DNA from: Burkholderia cepacia
Lineage (GTDB): Bacteria; Pseudomonadota; Gammaproteobacteria; Burkholderiales; Burkholderiaceae
DNA: 64,000 nt
NCBI RefSeq assembly: GCF_029962485.1
Contig: NZ_CP073638.1
Location: 2,480,001 to 2,544,000, forward strand
Reading direction: 5' to 3'
The notes below the pieces were generated by a model. That model did not search any database and had not been told where the DNA came from. It was given only the letters and a program-made list of their open reading frames with translations. The translations under genes and the position numbers were made by a program. Within the stretch, counting starts at the first letter, position 1, and each line of letters begins with the position of its first letter. This document shows positions 43,495-51,638 of the stretch, in pieces.

Positions 43495-44820
43495 ATGACC
43501 GAATCCGTTTCCTCGCCTCGCCCCCGCTCCCGTTCCAGTCGTTCGTCGTCCCGTTCCCGCCAGCGCTCGGCCGCTGCCGCGGGCAGCACGTCCGCGAGGG
43601 CGACGGCGCGGCCTGGCAACGCGCCGGCCAGCGATGCGCCGCGGGACGAACGGACGCTCGACCTGTTCGGCGATCCGGTGCTCGAGCCGGGCGAGCGTGC
43701 GCCGGTTGCGGCGCGCGACGAGGCAGTAGCGGACGCTGAGGCGGTGGCCGCCGCGGACGGGCGACAGGCCACGCTGGACGGATTCATCGCGCCGGAGGGC
43801 GCGACTGCGGCCGGGCACACGGCAGCGGAAGGCGCGGTGCCGCCGGAGGTTGTGGTGGCGGTCGAAGGTGTTTCGACATCTGTAGGCGGTGTGGCTGCGA
43901 GCGTCGACGGCGCATCTGTCGGTGGTGGTGACGCGAAGGCAGCCGATTCGCCTGCGGTCGACGGCGCCGCAAAGGCGGCGACCACGCTGCAAGCGGCCGA
44001 TGGCGCTGCGGCGAAGTTGATCGAATCGCCAGCGGCAGACGCTGAAGTCGCGAAGTCCGCAGCCGAGGTTGCGGCCGTCAAATCCCGTGAAGGGAAATCT
44101 TCCGGCGACGCCGTGAAGGAGCGCCGCCCATCGTCGGGCGGCAAACGCCGGGCGGGTGCCGGCGCAAGCGAAGCGGCGGCGATGAAATCCGCGCCGGCTG
44201 CGACGAGCGTCGACGCGGTACCGGAAGCGGTTGAATCGACCGGCTCGCCGGACGTTGCCGCTGCGCCCGCCGAGCCGCAGACACCGGTTCAACCTGCCGA
44301 GCCGGCAATGGCCACGAATTCCGAGATCCCCAGTGAGGCTACCGCGCAGTCCGACGTTGCGCCGCCACTTGTCACGCAGCCGGTGGCTTCCGCTGCGTCC
44401 TTCGTGACGAAGCCGTCCGCGGAACGCGCGCAACCGGCCGCACCGGTCTTCGACCCGGATACGCACCTGCGCCCGCTGACCGACCGGTTCGCCGCGCTGC
44501 AGGCCGACGTGGACGGCCTGCAGCGCACGGCCGATCGCGAGATGCGCCGCGTCAATCGCCTGCTGCTGGCGCTGGCCGTCGTCGTGCTGGCCGGGCTCGT
44601 CGCACTGGTGCTGCAAACGCGGCAGATCGCGCACCTGAAACAGGACGCGGCCGCCAAGCAGCAGCGGATCGATCGCCTCACGGCCGATCTGTCGACGCAG
44701 CAGGCGACGCTGATGACGCTCGAGGAACACCACGAAGCGCTCCTGTCGCAAGTCGACCGGCTGCAGCGCACGGCGAACCGCGAGGCGGCCGTCGCGAAGC
44801 GAGCCCGCCGGACGCGTTAA
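43495..44820 (+). CDS. Disordered, single-pass membrane protein with coiled coil
   Basis: 441 aa, no family recognised. The N-terminus is Arg/Ser-rich (SPRPRSRSSRSSSRSRQ). A long Ala/Glu/Val-rich low-complexity region runs to about residue 320. A helical segment (LTDRFAALQADVDGLQRTADREMRRVNR), one transmembrane helix (LLLALAVVVLAGLVALVLQT) and a Gln/Leu coiled coil then follow (AKQQRIDRLTADLSTQQATLMTLEEHHEALLSQVDRLQRTANRE). The coding frame is supported by its sustained codon pattern and by the intact C-terminal architecture. Possibly an envelope-spanning or scaffold protein; function is unknown. Confidence 0.7.
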   Translation: MTESVSSPRPRSRSSRSSSRSRQRSAAAAGSTSARATARPGNAPASDAPRDERTLDLFGDPVLEPGERAPVAARDEAVADAEAVAAADGRQATLDGFIAPEGATAAGHTAAEGAVPPEVVVAVEGVSTSVGGVAASVDGASVGGGDAKAADSPAVDGAAKAATTLQAADGAAAKLIESPAADAEVAKSAAEVAAVKSREGKSSGDAVKERRPSSGGKRRAGAGASEAAAMKSAPAATSVDAVPEAVESTGSPDVAAAPAEPQTPVQPAEPAMATNSEIPSEATAQSDVAPPLVTQPVASAASFVTKPSAERAQPAAPVFDPDTHLRPLTDRFAALQADVDGLQRTADREMRRVNRLLLALAVVVLAGLVALVLQTRQIAHLKQDAAAKQQRIDRLTADLSTQQATLMTLEEHHEALLSQVDRLQRTANREAAVAKRARRTR

Positions 44821-44930
44821 TTTCTCTGACCCTATCATGAAAGCCTTGCGGGGCAAGGGGCGCTGTTTCGCGGTCGCGATCGGCTGTCGCGCACATGCGG
44901 CAAACTGATGCGGCTCACTGGCAGAGTTCA

Positions 44931-44970
44931 GGGAAAACCCTTAGAATGGAGTCCATCTAAGGGGAAACCC
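44931..44970 (+). promoter_or_regulatory. Paired GGGAAAACCC / GGGAAACCC motifs
   Basis: GGGAAAACCC at 44931-44940 and GGGAAACCC at 44962-44970, each followed by CTTAG or CTAG. The second ends 25 bp before the 51-aa gene. The same decamer, within CAGGGAAAACCCTT, occurs upstream of the small gene at 55473. Confidence 0.5.
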
Positions 44971-44995
44971 TAGCTACATCTGTCAGGAGTCTCAC

Positions 44996-45151
44996 ATGAG
45001 CTTCATCTTCGCCCTGCTGCAAAAGATCGACGACCTGTTCGTGTCGCCGCACCTGCCCCTCGACGCCGAATACTCGTACGCTGCGCGTCGTGCCGAAGCC
45101 GAGCGCGTGCGCCGTGCGCACCTCGTACCGATCGTCCTGTACCGTCGCTGA
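44996..45151 (+). CDS. Small 51-aa protein
   Basis: 51 codons: an amphipathic start (MSFIFALLQKIDDLFVSPHL), then a basic helix (YAARRAEAERVRRAHLVP) and VLYRR at the end. SD CAGGAG lies 7 nt before the ATG. It could be a small membrane-associated stress protein of the DUF3563 sort, but I cannot confirm that. Its last codons and stop lie in the first unit of an eight-copy octamer repeat. Confidence 0.7.
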   Translation: MSFIFALLQKIDDLFVSPHLPLDAEYSYAARRAEAERVRRAHLVPIVLYRR

Positions 45152-45211
45152 TTCGCTGATTCGCTGATTCGCTGATTCGCTGATTCGCTGATTCGCTGAT
45201 TCGCTGATTCG
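45145..45211. repeat. Octamer tandem repeat (TCGCTGAT)x8
   Basis: Eight perfect copies run from 45145 to 45208, then TCG. The first unit contains the stop codon of the 51-aa gene. Because 8 is not a multiple of 3, the repeat places TGA in all three plus-strand frames. Confidence 0.9.
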
Positions 45212-45318
45212 GCGCGGCGCTCGCCGCACCTGCCTGCCCGCTTTCCACCGCCGCATTGCGCGCCGGTGCGACCGTCCCGCTACACTGGAAGTCCGATTGT
45301 CTTTACGGTGACCGGGCC

Positions 45319-45798
45319 ATGCTGCAGATGCGGCCGATGACGGCCGGCGAATTCCATGCGTACCGCACGCGAGCCATCGACGGTTACGCGCGCGATCTCG
45401 TTTTATCCGGACAGAACGCTGTCGAAGACGCTGCCGATCGTGCGCGCGCCTGTTTCGACATGCTGTTGCCGGACGGCCTGCTGACCGCCGGCCAGACCCT
45501 CGTGATGCTCATCGACGGCGCCAGCGGCGACGCGGTGGGCGACCTTTGGTACGCGATCGTACCCGAAGGGCCGAACCACACGCTGTTCATCTACGATCTC
45601 GACATCGTGCCGTCCCGGCGCCGCCAGGGCTGGGCCACACGCACGCTCGATGCACTCGCCGCCGAGGCGCGCCGGTACGGCGTCACCGAGATCGGTCTGT
45701 CGGTCTTCAATCACAACACGGCGGCCCGTGCGCTGTATCGTGCGTGCGGCTTCGCGCCAATCACGACGACGTTGATCAAACCGGTCGTATCGGACTGA
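45319..45798 (+). CDS. GNAT-family N-acetyltransferase
   Basis: 159 aa. The acetyl-CoA motif is present in YDLDIVPSRRRQGWATRTLDALAAEARRYGV and the C-terminal GLSVFNHNTAARALYRACGF. Here Gln-Gly-Trp-Ala replaces the usual QGhG/A loop with little change. The substrate is unknown. The ATG at 45319 gives a normal N-terminus (LQMRPMTAGEFHAYR). Confidence 0.85.
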   Translation: MLQMRPMTAGEFHAYRTRAIDGYARDLVLSGQNAVEDAADRARACFDMLLPDGLLTAGQTLVMLIDGASGDAVGDLWYAIVPEGPNHTLFIYDLDIVPSRRRQGWATRTLDALAAEARRYGVTEIGLSVFNHNTAARALYRACGFAPITTTLIKPVVSD

Positions 45799-45928
45799 AT
45801 CCACCGGCCGTCACGTATTGCCGATCCGGTGCGCCGCAACCGGCATATGCCGTCAATCCTTCCGATCCTTCCTGTCGACAGATAACCGAACGGCCATTCT
45901 GCCGTCCGGCCATCGCCACCGGCACGCA

Positions 45929-48900
45929 TCAGCGTGCGCGGCCTTTCCATCTCCGCAACAGCAACGCGTTGGTCACGACGCTGACGCTGGAAAACGCCAT
46001 CGCCGCGCCCGCGATCACCGGGTTCAGCAGGCCGAGCGCCGCGAGCGGCACGCCGACCAGGTTGTAGACGAACGCCCAGAACAAGTTCTGCTGGATCTTC
46101 CGGTACGTGCGTTTCGAGATGTCGATCGCGTCGGCGACGAGCGCCGGGTCGCCGCGCATCAGCGTGATGCCGGCCGTGTGCATCGCGACGTCCGTGCCGG
46201 TTGCCATCGCGATGCCGACATCGGCCGCGGCGAGCGCGGGCGCATCGTTGATCCCGTCGCCGACCATCGCGACGACCCCGCCGTGCGTGCGCTTCAGCTC
46301 GGCGACGACGCGCGCCTTGTCGTCGGGCAACACTTGCGCATGCACTTCGCCGATGCCGAGCGCCGCCGCGACGGCCGTCGCGCTGCCGCGGTTGTCGCCG
46401 GTCACGAGCGCGCTGACGACGCCGCGTGCCGACAGCGCCGCGATCGCGTCGCGGGCGCCCGGCTTCACGGTGTCGCCGAATGCGATCAGCGCGAGCAATG
46501 CGCGCGGCGCATCGGCACGCATCAGCCACGAGATCGTGTTGCCGGCGCGTTCGAGCTCGGCCGCGCGGACGTCGAGCTCCGGCGGCACCGCGATGCCGAG
46601 CTCGTCGCGCCAGCGCGTGCTGCCGAGCGCAAGCAACTGCTCGCCGACGCGCGCTTCCACGCCGCGTCCGGCCACCGCGCGTGCATCGACTGCCACGGCC
46701 GGCGGTGCCGTTACGTCGCGTGCGGCAACGTCCGCATCGTGCGCGGCGACCACGGCACGCGCGAGCGGGTGGTCGCTCTGACGCTGCACGGCCGCCGCAA
46801 GCGCGAGCGCTTCGCCGCGCGGCACGCCCACGGCCTCGAACGCCGTCACGGACGGCTTGCCTTCGGTCAGCGTGCCGGTCTTGTCGAATGCGATCACGGT
46901 CGTGCGCTGCGCGAGTTCGAGCGCTTGCGCGTCCTTGATCAGCACGCCGTGCCGCGCCGCGACGCCCGTGCCGGCCATGATCGCGGCGGGCGTCGCGAGG
47001 CCGAGTGCGCACGGGCAGGCGATCACGAGCACCGCGACCGCATTGAGGATCGCGGTTTCCATCCCGGCGCCGGCGATCAGCCAGCCGACCAGCGTCAGCA
47101 CCGCGATGCCGAGGATCGCCGGCACGAACACTTCGCTGACCCGATCGACGAGCCGCTGGATCGGCGCCTTCTCGGCCTGCGCGGATTCGACGAGGCGGAT
47201 GATGCGTGCGAGCGTCGTTTCCGCGCCGATCGCGGTGGTTGCGACGACGAGCGCGCCTTCGCCGTTGATCGAGCCAGCCGTGACGGCGTCGCCGTTGTCC
47301 TTCGGCACGGGCAGGCTCTCACCGGTGATCAACGATTCGTCGATGTGCGAGCGGCCCGACACGATCCGGCCGTCGACGGGGACGCGTTCGCCCGGGCGGA
47401 TGCTGACCTGGGTGCCGACGCGTACCTGCGCCAGCGGTACGTCGCGTTCGACGCCGTGCTCGATGACGCGCGCCCGGTCGGGGCGCAACGCGTTCAGCGC
47501 ACGGATCGCCTCGGTGGTCTGGCGCTTCGCGCGCGATTCGAGCCATTTGCCGAAGCGCACGAGCGTGACGATGACGGCCGACGCCTCGAAATACAGGTGG
47601 CCGGGATGCGCGGGATCGCGCAGCAGCATCCACAGGCTCAAGCCGTACGCGGCCGACGTGCCGAGTGCGACGAGCAGGTCCATGTTGCCGGTGCGCGCTT
47701 TCACCGCGTGCCAGGCTGCGCGGTAGAAGCGCGCGCCGAAGCCGAACTGCACGATCGACGCGAGCACGAGCTGGAGCCAGCCGGGCAGCATCAGGTCGAT
47801 GCCGAACGGCGCGACGAGCATCGGCGCGACGAGCGGTGCGCTCAGCACGGCGGACCAGATCACGAGGTTGCGTTCGCGCACCGCTTCGCGGCGCTTGCGG
47901 GCGTCGGGGTCCTGCGCGACGCTGGCCGGTTGCGCGTCGGCGCCGGTCGTTGCGCCGGCTGACGGCGCGGCAGCGAGCGATGCACGGTAGCCGGCCGTGG
48001 TGACCGCCGCGATCAGCCTGGCGGCGTCGAGCGCGCCGGCGCCATGCACCGACGCGCGCTCGGTGGCGAGATTGACGGAAGCGTGCGCGACGCCCGGCAC
48101 GGCGGCCAGCGCTTTTTCGACGCGGCCGGCGCAGGACGCGCAGGTCATGCCGCCGATGTCGAGTTCGAGGTCGGCCGAAGCGGCTGCAGGCGGCGCGGCG
48201 ACGGCGACCGGTGTCGCACCGTAACCGGCCTGTTTCACCGCTTCGGCGAGCCGTGCGGCGGACACGTCGGCCGACGCGTCGACGGTGGCGCGTTCGGTCG
48301 CGAGGTTGACCGACGCGCGGGTGACGCCCGGCACGTTTGCCAGCGCCTTCTCGACGCGCGACACGCACGATGCGCAGGTCATCCCGTCGATGTCGAGTTC
48401 AATGCCGGCAGGTGTGGCAGGTGTGGCAGGTGTGGCAGGTGTGGCAGGTGTGGCAGGTGTGGCAGGTGTGGCAGGTACGGCGGCCGGGATCGCGAGATCG
48501 GGCGCCTTTGGCGTCGCACCATAGCCGGCCTGCTTCACGGCATCCGCCAGTTGCGATGCGGAAACGCCCGCCGCCGCGTCGACGGTGGCGCGTTCGGTTG
48601 CCAGGTTGACCGACGCGCGCGTGACACCCGACACCTTCGCCAGTGCCTTTTCGACGCGCGACACACATGACGCGCAGGTCATTCCATCAATATCGAGCTC
48701 GATCGTGGTTGCGGCGGGCGGAAGCGTGGCGGCTGCGGACGGCGATTCGTCGCGCTGCGCATCTGCCGCAGGCGCGGTCGCGACGGCTTCCACGGCCGCG
48801 TCGCGCACGGTGGCGCGGTAGCCGGCCTCACGGATGGCGTCGACGAGCCGGCCGGGCTCGACCGTGTCCTGCGCGGTGACCGTCGCCGCCTGCGCGTCGA

Positions 48901-49036
48901 GGTCGACTGCCGCATCGACGACGCCCGGCACGGCGGCCAGCGCGCGCTGCACGCGGCCCGTGCAGCCGCCGCAATGCATGCCGTCGACGCTCAGTTCGAT
49001 CGTTTGCAGCGCTGCGGAGGCAAGTGGTTCAGTCAT
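45929..49036 (-). CDS. Copper-exporting P1B-type ATPase with four N-terminal metal-binding domains
   Basis: 1035 aa. Four HMA domains have CxxC pairs at 22/25 (GMHCGGC), 121/124, 221/224 and 299/302 (GMTCASC). Domains 2 and 3 are nearly identical, a recent duplication. A linker at 187-210 is pure PAT repeats. The core has membrane helices with the CPC metal motif ([16 protein letters not shown]), the phosphorylation site [17 protein letters not shown] of the nucleotide domain and [16 protein letters not shown]. It exports Cu+ from the cytoplasm. Most CopA proteins have one or two HMA domains. A CueR-type promoter lies upstream. Gene name likely copA. Confidence 0.94.
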   Translation of the reverse strand: MTEPLASAALQTIELSVDGMHCGGCTGRVQRALAAVPGVVDAAVDLDAQAATVTAQDTVEPGRLVDAIREAGYRATVRDAAVEAVATAPAADAQRDESPSAAATLPPAATTIELDIDGMTCASCVSRVEKALAKVSGVTRASVNLATERATVDAAAGVSASQLADAVKQAGYGATPKAPDLAIPAAVPATPATPATPATPATPATPATPAGIELDIDGMTCASCVSRVEKALANVPGVTRASVNLATERATVDASADVSAARLAEAVKQAGYGATPVAVAAPPAAASADLELDIGGMTCASCAGRVEKALAAVPGVAHASVNLATERASVHGAGALDAARLIAAVTTAGYRASLAAAPSAGATTGADAQPASVAQDPDARKRREAVRERNLVIWSAVLSAPLVAPMLVAPFGIDLMLPGWLQLVLASIVQFGFGARFYRAAWHAVKARTGNMDLLVALGTSAAYGLSLWMLLRDPAHPGHLYFEASAVIVTLVRFGKWLESRAKRQTTEAIRALNALRPDRARVIEHGVERDVPLAQVRVGTQVSIRPGERVPVDGRIVSGRSHIDESLITGESLPVPKDNGDAVTAGSINGEGALVVATTAIGAETTLARIIRLVESAQAEKAPIQRLVDRVSEVFVPAILGIAVLTLVGWLIAGAGMETAILNAVAVLVIACPCALGLATPAAIMAGTGVAARHGVLIKDAQALELAQRTTVIAFDKTGTLTEGKPSVTAFEAVGVPRGEALALAAAVQRQSDHPLARAVVAAHDADVAARDVTAPPAVAVDARAVAGRGVEARVGEQLLALGSTRWRDELGIAVPPELDVRAAELERAGNTISWLMRADAPRALLALIAFGDTVKPGARDAIAALSARGVVSALVTGDNRGSATAVAAALGIGEVHAQVLPDDKARVVAELKRTHGGVVAMVGDGINDAPALAAADVGIAMATGTDVAMHTAGITLMRGDPALVADAIDISKRTYRKIQQNLFWAFVYNLVGVPLAALGLLNPVIAGAAMAFSSVSVVTNALLLRRWKGRAR
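48408..48479. repeat. 9-bp tandem repeat encoding the PAT linker
   Basis: GCAGGTGTG is repeated seven times exactly, then once as GCAGGTACG. In the ATPase frame it reads (Pro-Ala-Thr)n between metal-binding domains 2 and 3. Multiples of 9 keep the frame, so copy number can vary without disrupting the protein. Confidence 0.95.
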
Positions 49037-49078
49037 GTCGGATTCCCCAAAAGCGCGGTTCGTGCCGCGAATGGTTCC

Positions 49079-49109
49079 AGTATCAACATTCCCATGATGG
49101 TAAGGTCAA
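49079..49109 (-). promoter_or_regulatory. CueR-type promoter with 19-bp spacer for the copper ATPase
   Basis: On the minus strand TTGACC, a 19-bp spacer with a dyad (TTACC-ATCATG-GGAATG), then GATACT. The overlong spacer and centred dyad are diagnostic of MerR/CueR-controlled promoters. It ends 43 bp before the ATPase start. Confidence 0.82.
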
Positions 49110-49212
49110 GCGTCGGCGACAACGCGACGCATGTCGATGTCCACAGGGTGTCACAACGCGACAGAAACAAACGCCCGGCTTCCAGACGGTGAGCCGGGCG
49201 GTCGTTACGTGG

Positions 49213-49536
49213 TCAGGCGCAGAGCTTGGCGCTCGCGAGGCGATTCAGGCTGACGCCTTGCTCGGCGGCCTGGATGACCAGCGCACGGTGCGCCTGCGGC
49301 GGGATGCGCACCTTGAATTCACCGCTGTAGGTGCGGTCGGCGATCGGTTCGGGCACCTGCTCGCCGTTTGCGGTCATATCGCGCACGACATCGGCGACGC
49401 GCCGGCGAATGCCCGCGAGTGCGCCTTCCGGCGTGGCGTCGAGCCACGAAAGAGACGGGAACTCCGCACAGAGGCCGACGTGTTCCCCGTCCTCCGGGGA
49501 CCACGTTACGCGGTACGTAAAGTGGTCTTGGGTCAT
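49213..49536 (-). CDS. hicB: HicB-family antitoxin
   Basis: 107 aa. The N-terminal HicB fold (FTYRVTWSPEDGEHVGLCAEFPSLSWLDATPEGALAGIRRRVADVV) is followed by a C-terminal ribbon-helix-helix DNA-binding part (GEFKVRIPPQAHRALVIQAAEQGVSLNRLASAKL). It should bind the HicA toxin and the operator at 49791. Its start overlaps the end of hicA by 4 bp. Confidence 0.88.
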   Translation of the reverse strand: MTQDHFTYRVTWSPEDGEHVGLCAEFPSLSWLDATPEGALAGIRRRVADVVRDMTANGEQVPEPIADRTYSGEFKVRIPPQAHRALVIQAAEQGVSLNRLASAKLCA

Positions 49537-49787
49537 GATTTCCGTTCCTTCAGTCGATCGATCGCGTCGCGAGCTTGCCGCACCTGATACGCGTTCGCTT
49601 TCCCGCGATCATTCTGGATATTCACTCGAGGATCGCGTCGCCACGGTGTCTTGAAAATGGCGTGGCCGGAACCCGATTGGCGGGCCGCTCCGAAATGCGT
49701 CTCGAAGACCTTGAACAGATCGTTGAACCGCACGCTCGCGGGCTCGCGCCTCATTTGATCGGGGATCTTCCATTCGCTTGCCATCAT
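49533..49787 (-). CDS. hicA: HicA-like mRNA interferase toxin
   Basis: 84 aa, longer than the minimal 60-aa HicA. The double-stranded-RNA-binding-like fold keeps the key catalytic His: FKVFETHFGAARQSGSGHAIFKTPW. The strand DPRVNIQNDRGKANAYQVRQARDAI follows. The start is uncertain by one codon (ATGATG). It is the first gene of the toxin-first hicAB pair. Confidence 0.85.
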   Translation of the reverse strand: MMASEWKIPDQMRREPASVRFNDLFKVFETHFGAARQSGSGHAIFKTPWRRDPRVNIQNDRGKANAYQVRQARDAIDRLKERKS

Positions 49788-49790
49788 GAA

Positions 49791-49810
49791 TGGTGTCAAT
49801 AGTGACACCA
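49791..49810. promoter_or_regulatory. Perfect operator palindrome of hicAB
   Basis: TGGTGTCA-ATAG-TGACACCA, 8-bp perfect arms, lies 4 bp before the hicA start codon, so occupancy would block both the promoter and leader. Confidence 0.8.
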
Positions 49811-50053
49811 ATTGTAGACGCTGGCCACGAACCCGCCGCCACGGCTCTTCCCGACGACAACCGAACTAGCGCCCGACCCGTTATTCGGCATATTGGGGGA
49901 TGCCCTTAGGCGCTATGATACCGGCCTGACATCAGCGCCCACCGTTGCGACAAGTAGCGAAACGGCATCCGGGCAGGCTGGGGTGCCTTGCATTCGCCGT
50001 TCGCGAGACGAACAAGGCGTTGACTCAAAAGAACGATATTCGGCCAGTAATCG

Positions 50054-51490
50054 ATGATTGAAAACCTGCAGGAATCAGTTTCTCTGCGGCGCGCGTGCGC
50101 GTCGCTGGCCATGGCGGCGTTGCTCACGGGGTGCGCGTCGCAACCGGACGCGATCCAGCGGAAAACCGGCTGGATGCGCGCCGAAGTCGCCGACTCCTAT
50201 GTCTATGCGTATCCGCTCGTGCTGATGGACGTCGCGAAGGAAGCGGCGACGGGCGGCGACGGCGCGCAACCGGGGCAGGCGCCGCTCAACACGCTGCGCC
50301 ATGCGCAGGCGCTGCCGCCTGTCGGTGCGGTCAATCCGCCGCTGCCGGGCGTCGATACCCTCGACTCGACCGGCTGGCTCGACATCGCCGCCGAACCCGT
50401 GATCGTCACGCTGCCCGACACGCGCGGCCGCTACTGGGATGCGCGTGCGCTCGACATGTGGACCAACGTGCTGTGGTCGTCGTCAAGCGTGGTGGCGCGC
50501 GGTGCCCGCGGCGGCGCGCGATCGCAAACGATTGCCTTCGCCGCGAAGGACTGGCAGGGCACGCTGCCGAAGGGCGCGCTGCGTGTCGACGTGCCGTCCG
50601 GCAACGCGTGGCTCGAAATACGGCTGCAGACGAGCGGCGGGCGCGACCTGACGAACGTGAAGAAACTGCAGCGCGCGATCCGCGTGGTGCCGCTGTCTGT
50701 TTACACAGGCGCCGCGCGCGGCGCGTCGGTCGCGGTCCATGCGGGCAGCGCACCGTCCGAAGCGGTGGGCGGCGGCACGCCGGCCGAGCAGGTGGCCGCA
50801 CTCGACCCGAAGGCGTTCTTCACGCGCTTCGCGCAGGCGCTGCAGGACAACCCGGCGCCGGTCGACGACGCGCATGCGCTGGAACTGCTCGGCGACATCG
50901 GCGTGACGGCCGGCTACCCGGTGCTGTGGACGGGCGACCGCCTGACGGCCGCGACGGCCGGCGTCGCCGAGGCGCGCGCGCGGCTCGCGACGCCGCCGTC
51001 GAACCTGCTGAACGCGAACGGCTGGAGCTGGATCGGCGACACGGCCGGCAAGTACGGCCAGGACTACACGCTGCGCGCCTACGCGGCCTACACGCAGTTC
51101 GGCACCGCGACGCGCGACGACGAGACGCTCGCGGTCGTCCGCGTCGACAGCGATGGCCATCCGCTGAACGGCGCGAACCGCTACGTGCTGCATTTCGCGC
51201 CGGGCGCGCTCCCGCCGGCCCGCGCGTTCTGGACGCTCACGCCCTACACGACGAGCGGCGCGCTGCCCGACGTCGGGTCGGCGCGCCGCTCGCTCGGCGA
51301 TCGCGACCGGCTGCGCCGCAACCACGACGGCTCGATCGACATCGTCGTGTCGGCGTCGCCGGGCGGCGCGCATGCGGGCAACTGGCTCCCGGCGCCGCGC
51401 ACCGATTTCGCGCTCGCGTTGCGCCTGTACGCACCGAAGCCGCAGGCGAGCGACGGGTCGTGGATGCCGCCCGTCGTCGTCCGGAAATGA
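50054..51490 (+). CDS. DUF1254/DUF1214 lipoprotein
   Basis: 478 aa. Signal with lipobox LLTGC (MAALLTGCAS). DUF1254 region at about 40-170 (ADSYVYAYPLVLMDVAKEAAT, TLDSTGWLDIAAEPVIVTLPDTRGRYWDARALDMWTNV). A DUF1214 region near the C-terminus includes NRYVLHFAPGALPPARAFWTLTPY. Family function is unknown; related proteins are periplasmic and widely spread in proteobacteria. It is not obviously operonic with its neighbours. Confidence 0.88.
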   Translation: MIENLQESVSLRRACASLAMAALLTGCASQPDAIQRKTGWMRAEVADSYVYAYPLVLMDVAKEAATGGDGAQPGQAPLNTLRHAQALPPVGAVNPPLPGVDTLDSTGWLDIAAEPVIVTLPDTRGRYWDARALDMWTNVLWSSSSVVARGARGGARSQTIAFAAKDWQGTLPKGALRVDVPSGNAWLEIRLQTSGGRDLTNVKKLQRAIRVVPLSVYTGAARGASVAVHAGSAPSEAVGGGTPAEQVAALDPKAFFTRFAQALQDNPAPVDDAHALELLGDIGVTAGYPVLWTGDRLTAATAGVAEARARLATPPSNLLNANGWSWIGDTAGKYGQDYTLRAYAAYTQFGTATRDDETLAVVRVDSDGHPLNGANRYVLHFAPGALPPARAFWTLTPYTTSGALPDVGSARRSLGDRDRLRRNHDGSIDIVVSASPGGAHAGNWLPAPRTDFALALRLYAPKPQASDGSWMPPVVVRK

Positions 51491-51638
51491 ACGGATGACC
51501 GGCGGCGCTGTCCGACCGGCGGGCGCGACGGCGCCCGACTCCCGTACCGTCACCTCCTGAGCCTATACTTTCGGGATAGCGTGCGCGGCCGCCCGGTTCT
51601 CCGGCGCGGCCCGGCATCCATTCCCGAGGCATTCAAGC

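Noticed and set aside
45145..45211. Phase-variable switch of the 51-aa gene
   Set aside because: The stop codon is already in the first octamer, so copy changes cannot alter the protein; only a 3' effect is possible.
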